From Rheinheimera pleomorphica (GTDB lineage Bacteria > Pseudomonadota > Gammaproteobacteria > Enterobacterales > Alteromonadaceae), in assembly GCF_011634895.1 (NCBI RefSeq), contig NZ_SIRR01000001.1, positions 1-64,000 on the forward strand: a stretch of 64,000 nt of DNA, given 5' to 3'. Within the stretch, counting starts at the first letter, position 1. Each line of letters starts with the position of its first letter. Positions 63,360-64,000 of the stretch are shown one piece after another. The notes beneath the pieces are model-generated. The model was given only the letters and a program-made list of their open reading frames with translations, made no database searches and was not told the origin of the DNA. The translations under genes and the position numbers were made by a program.

Positions 63360-63365
63360 GGCTGC

Positions 63366-64000
63366 ATGATGAGTACCAGTTGGAAAAACACCGCTATAGC
63401 CCCGGACAGTAGCATCCGCGATGCGCTGTTATTACTGGATAAAGAAGCTCTGCGCATTGCGCTGGTGGTAGATGGCAATGACCAGTTGCTGGGCGTGCTG
63501 ACCGACGGTGATATCCGCCGTGGCTTATTGCGTAACTGCACCTTGCAAAGCCCGGTTTCTGATGTGATGAATACCAAACCGCTGACGGCAGAAGCCGGCA
63601 CGCCAAGACGCGATCTGGTGAAGTTAATGACGCGCAAGAAATTGCTGTCTATTCCGCTGCTAAAAGACGGCAAAGTCGTTGGGCTGGAAACTCTGCAAAC
63701 GGCTGATGATGGCGCGCAGTACGACAACCCGGTTTTTTTAATGGCCGGCGGTTTTGGCAGCCGGTTAAAACCGCTTACCGATGCCTGCCCCAAGCCGATG
63801 CTAAAGGTCGGTGACAAGCCAATACTGGAAATCGTACTCAACAGCTTTATCCGCGCTGGCTTTCATAACTTTTATATTTCGCTGCACTATATGCCGGAGC
63901 AAATTCAGGCGTATTTTGGTGATGGTTCGCGCTGGAACGTCAGTATTAGCTATATCTACGAGCAAGAACCTTTAGGCACCGGCGGCGCTTTGGGCTTACT
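63366..64000 (+). CDS. ptmE: CBS-domain nucleotidyltransferase (PtmE-like), 5' part
   Basis: 211 codons are seen before the window ends. A pair of CBS motifs (about 1-120, LLGVLTDGDIRRGLL and KLLSIPLLKDGKVVG) precedes a nucleotidyltransferase domain beginning FLMAGGFGSRLKPLTDACPKPML, then EQEPLGTGGALGL. This is the architecture of Campylobacter PtmE, which makes GDP-glucosamine in the legionaminic acid pathway. Two ATGs (63366, 63369) are equivalent candidates; GAGG precedes both. The rest of the enzyme and any legF lie beyond the edge. Confidence 0.85.
   Translation, partial: MMSTSWKNTAIAPDSSIRDALLLLDKEALRIALVVDGNDQLLGVLTDGDIRRGLLRNCTLQSPVSDVMNTKPLTAEAGTPRRDLVKLMTRKKLLSIPLLKDGKVVGLETLQTADDGAQYDNPVFLMAGGFGSRLKPLTDACPKPMLKVGDKPILEIVLNSFIRAGFHNFYISLHYMPEQIQAYFGDGSRWNVSISYIYEQEPLGTGGALGL

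Noticed and set aside
1-64000. CRISPR arrays, tRNA or rRNA genes, prophage or insertion-sequence transposases
   Set aside because: None were seen: no direct-repeat/spacer array, no tRNA-like cloverleaf in the gaps and no transposase or integrase motif. The tandem palindromes at 4576-4706 repeat their spacers and so are not a CRISPR array.

Overview
The window looks like a chromosomal segment of a polar-flagellated gammaproteobacterium of the order Alteromonadales, most like the Rheinheimera / Alishewanella / Arsukibacterium group. This is inferred from gene order and protein resemblance, not from a database search. The main evidence is the run flrA-flrB-flrC-fliEFGHIJKLMNOPQR-flhBAFG-fliA-cheYZAB-motCD-parC-parP-cheW-DUF2802 followed by ccmABCDEFGHI, an order typical of Vibrio, Shewanella and Pseudomonas relatives and unlike the peritrichous enteric layout. 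FlhF, FlhG, ParC and ParP point to polar flagella and polar chemoreceptor arrays.

Layout. Positions 1-2365 (minus strand) hold the start of a surface-polysaccharide sugar-nucleotide block: wecB, a TviC/WbpP-type epimerase and a TviB/WbpO-type dehydrogenase cut by the window edge. Positions 2467-16145 are a mixed accessory stretch: a small membrane protein, a POT peptide transporter, a cluster of GC-rich palindromic repeats, yciU, rlmA, a GH13 amylase lipoprotein, a beta-lactamase-fold hydrolase, a large secreted subtilase with plant-type leucine-rich repeats and a GlyGly-CTERM tail, a tonB/ECF-sigma/putative anti-sigma operon, a chemoreceptor of reversed domain order, and mlaA. Positions 16147-23133 (minus) are the cytochrome c maturation operon ccmA to ccmI. 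At 23199-25342 (plus) is a pair made of a second FliK-like protein and a free-standing FlhB C-terminal domain. Positions 25380-56968 (minus) are the flagellar and chemotaxis supercluster. A short divergent flagellin lies at 57079-57876, and from 58136 to the right edge (plus) runs an operon for legionaminic-acid-type nonulosonic acid synthesis.

How it works together. Promoter elements readable in the sequence fit a flagellar cascade. A sigma-70-like promoter precedes flrA. GG-N10-GC sigma-54 elements precede flrB, fliE and flhA, with a weaker candidate before fliK. FliA/sigma-28-like elements precede the chemoreceptor at 13808 and, notably, the legionaminic acid operon at 58136. The last point suggests that sugar synthesis for flagellin glycosylation is timed as a late flagellar function. 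This is my strongest candidate for something worth following up. The FliK2/FlhX pair and the TonB/ECF/subtilase neighbourhood come next. All functional statements are sequence-reading inferences; no alignment or search was run.
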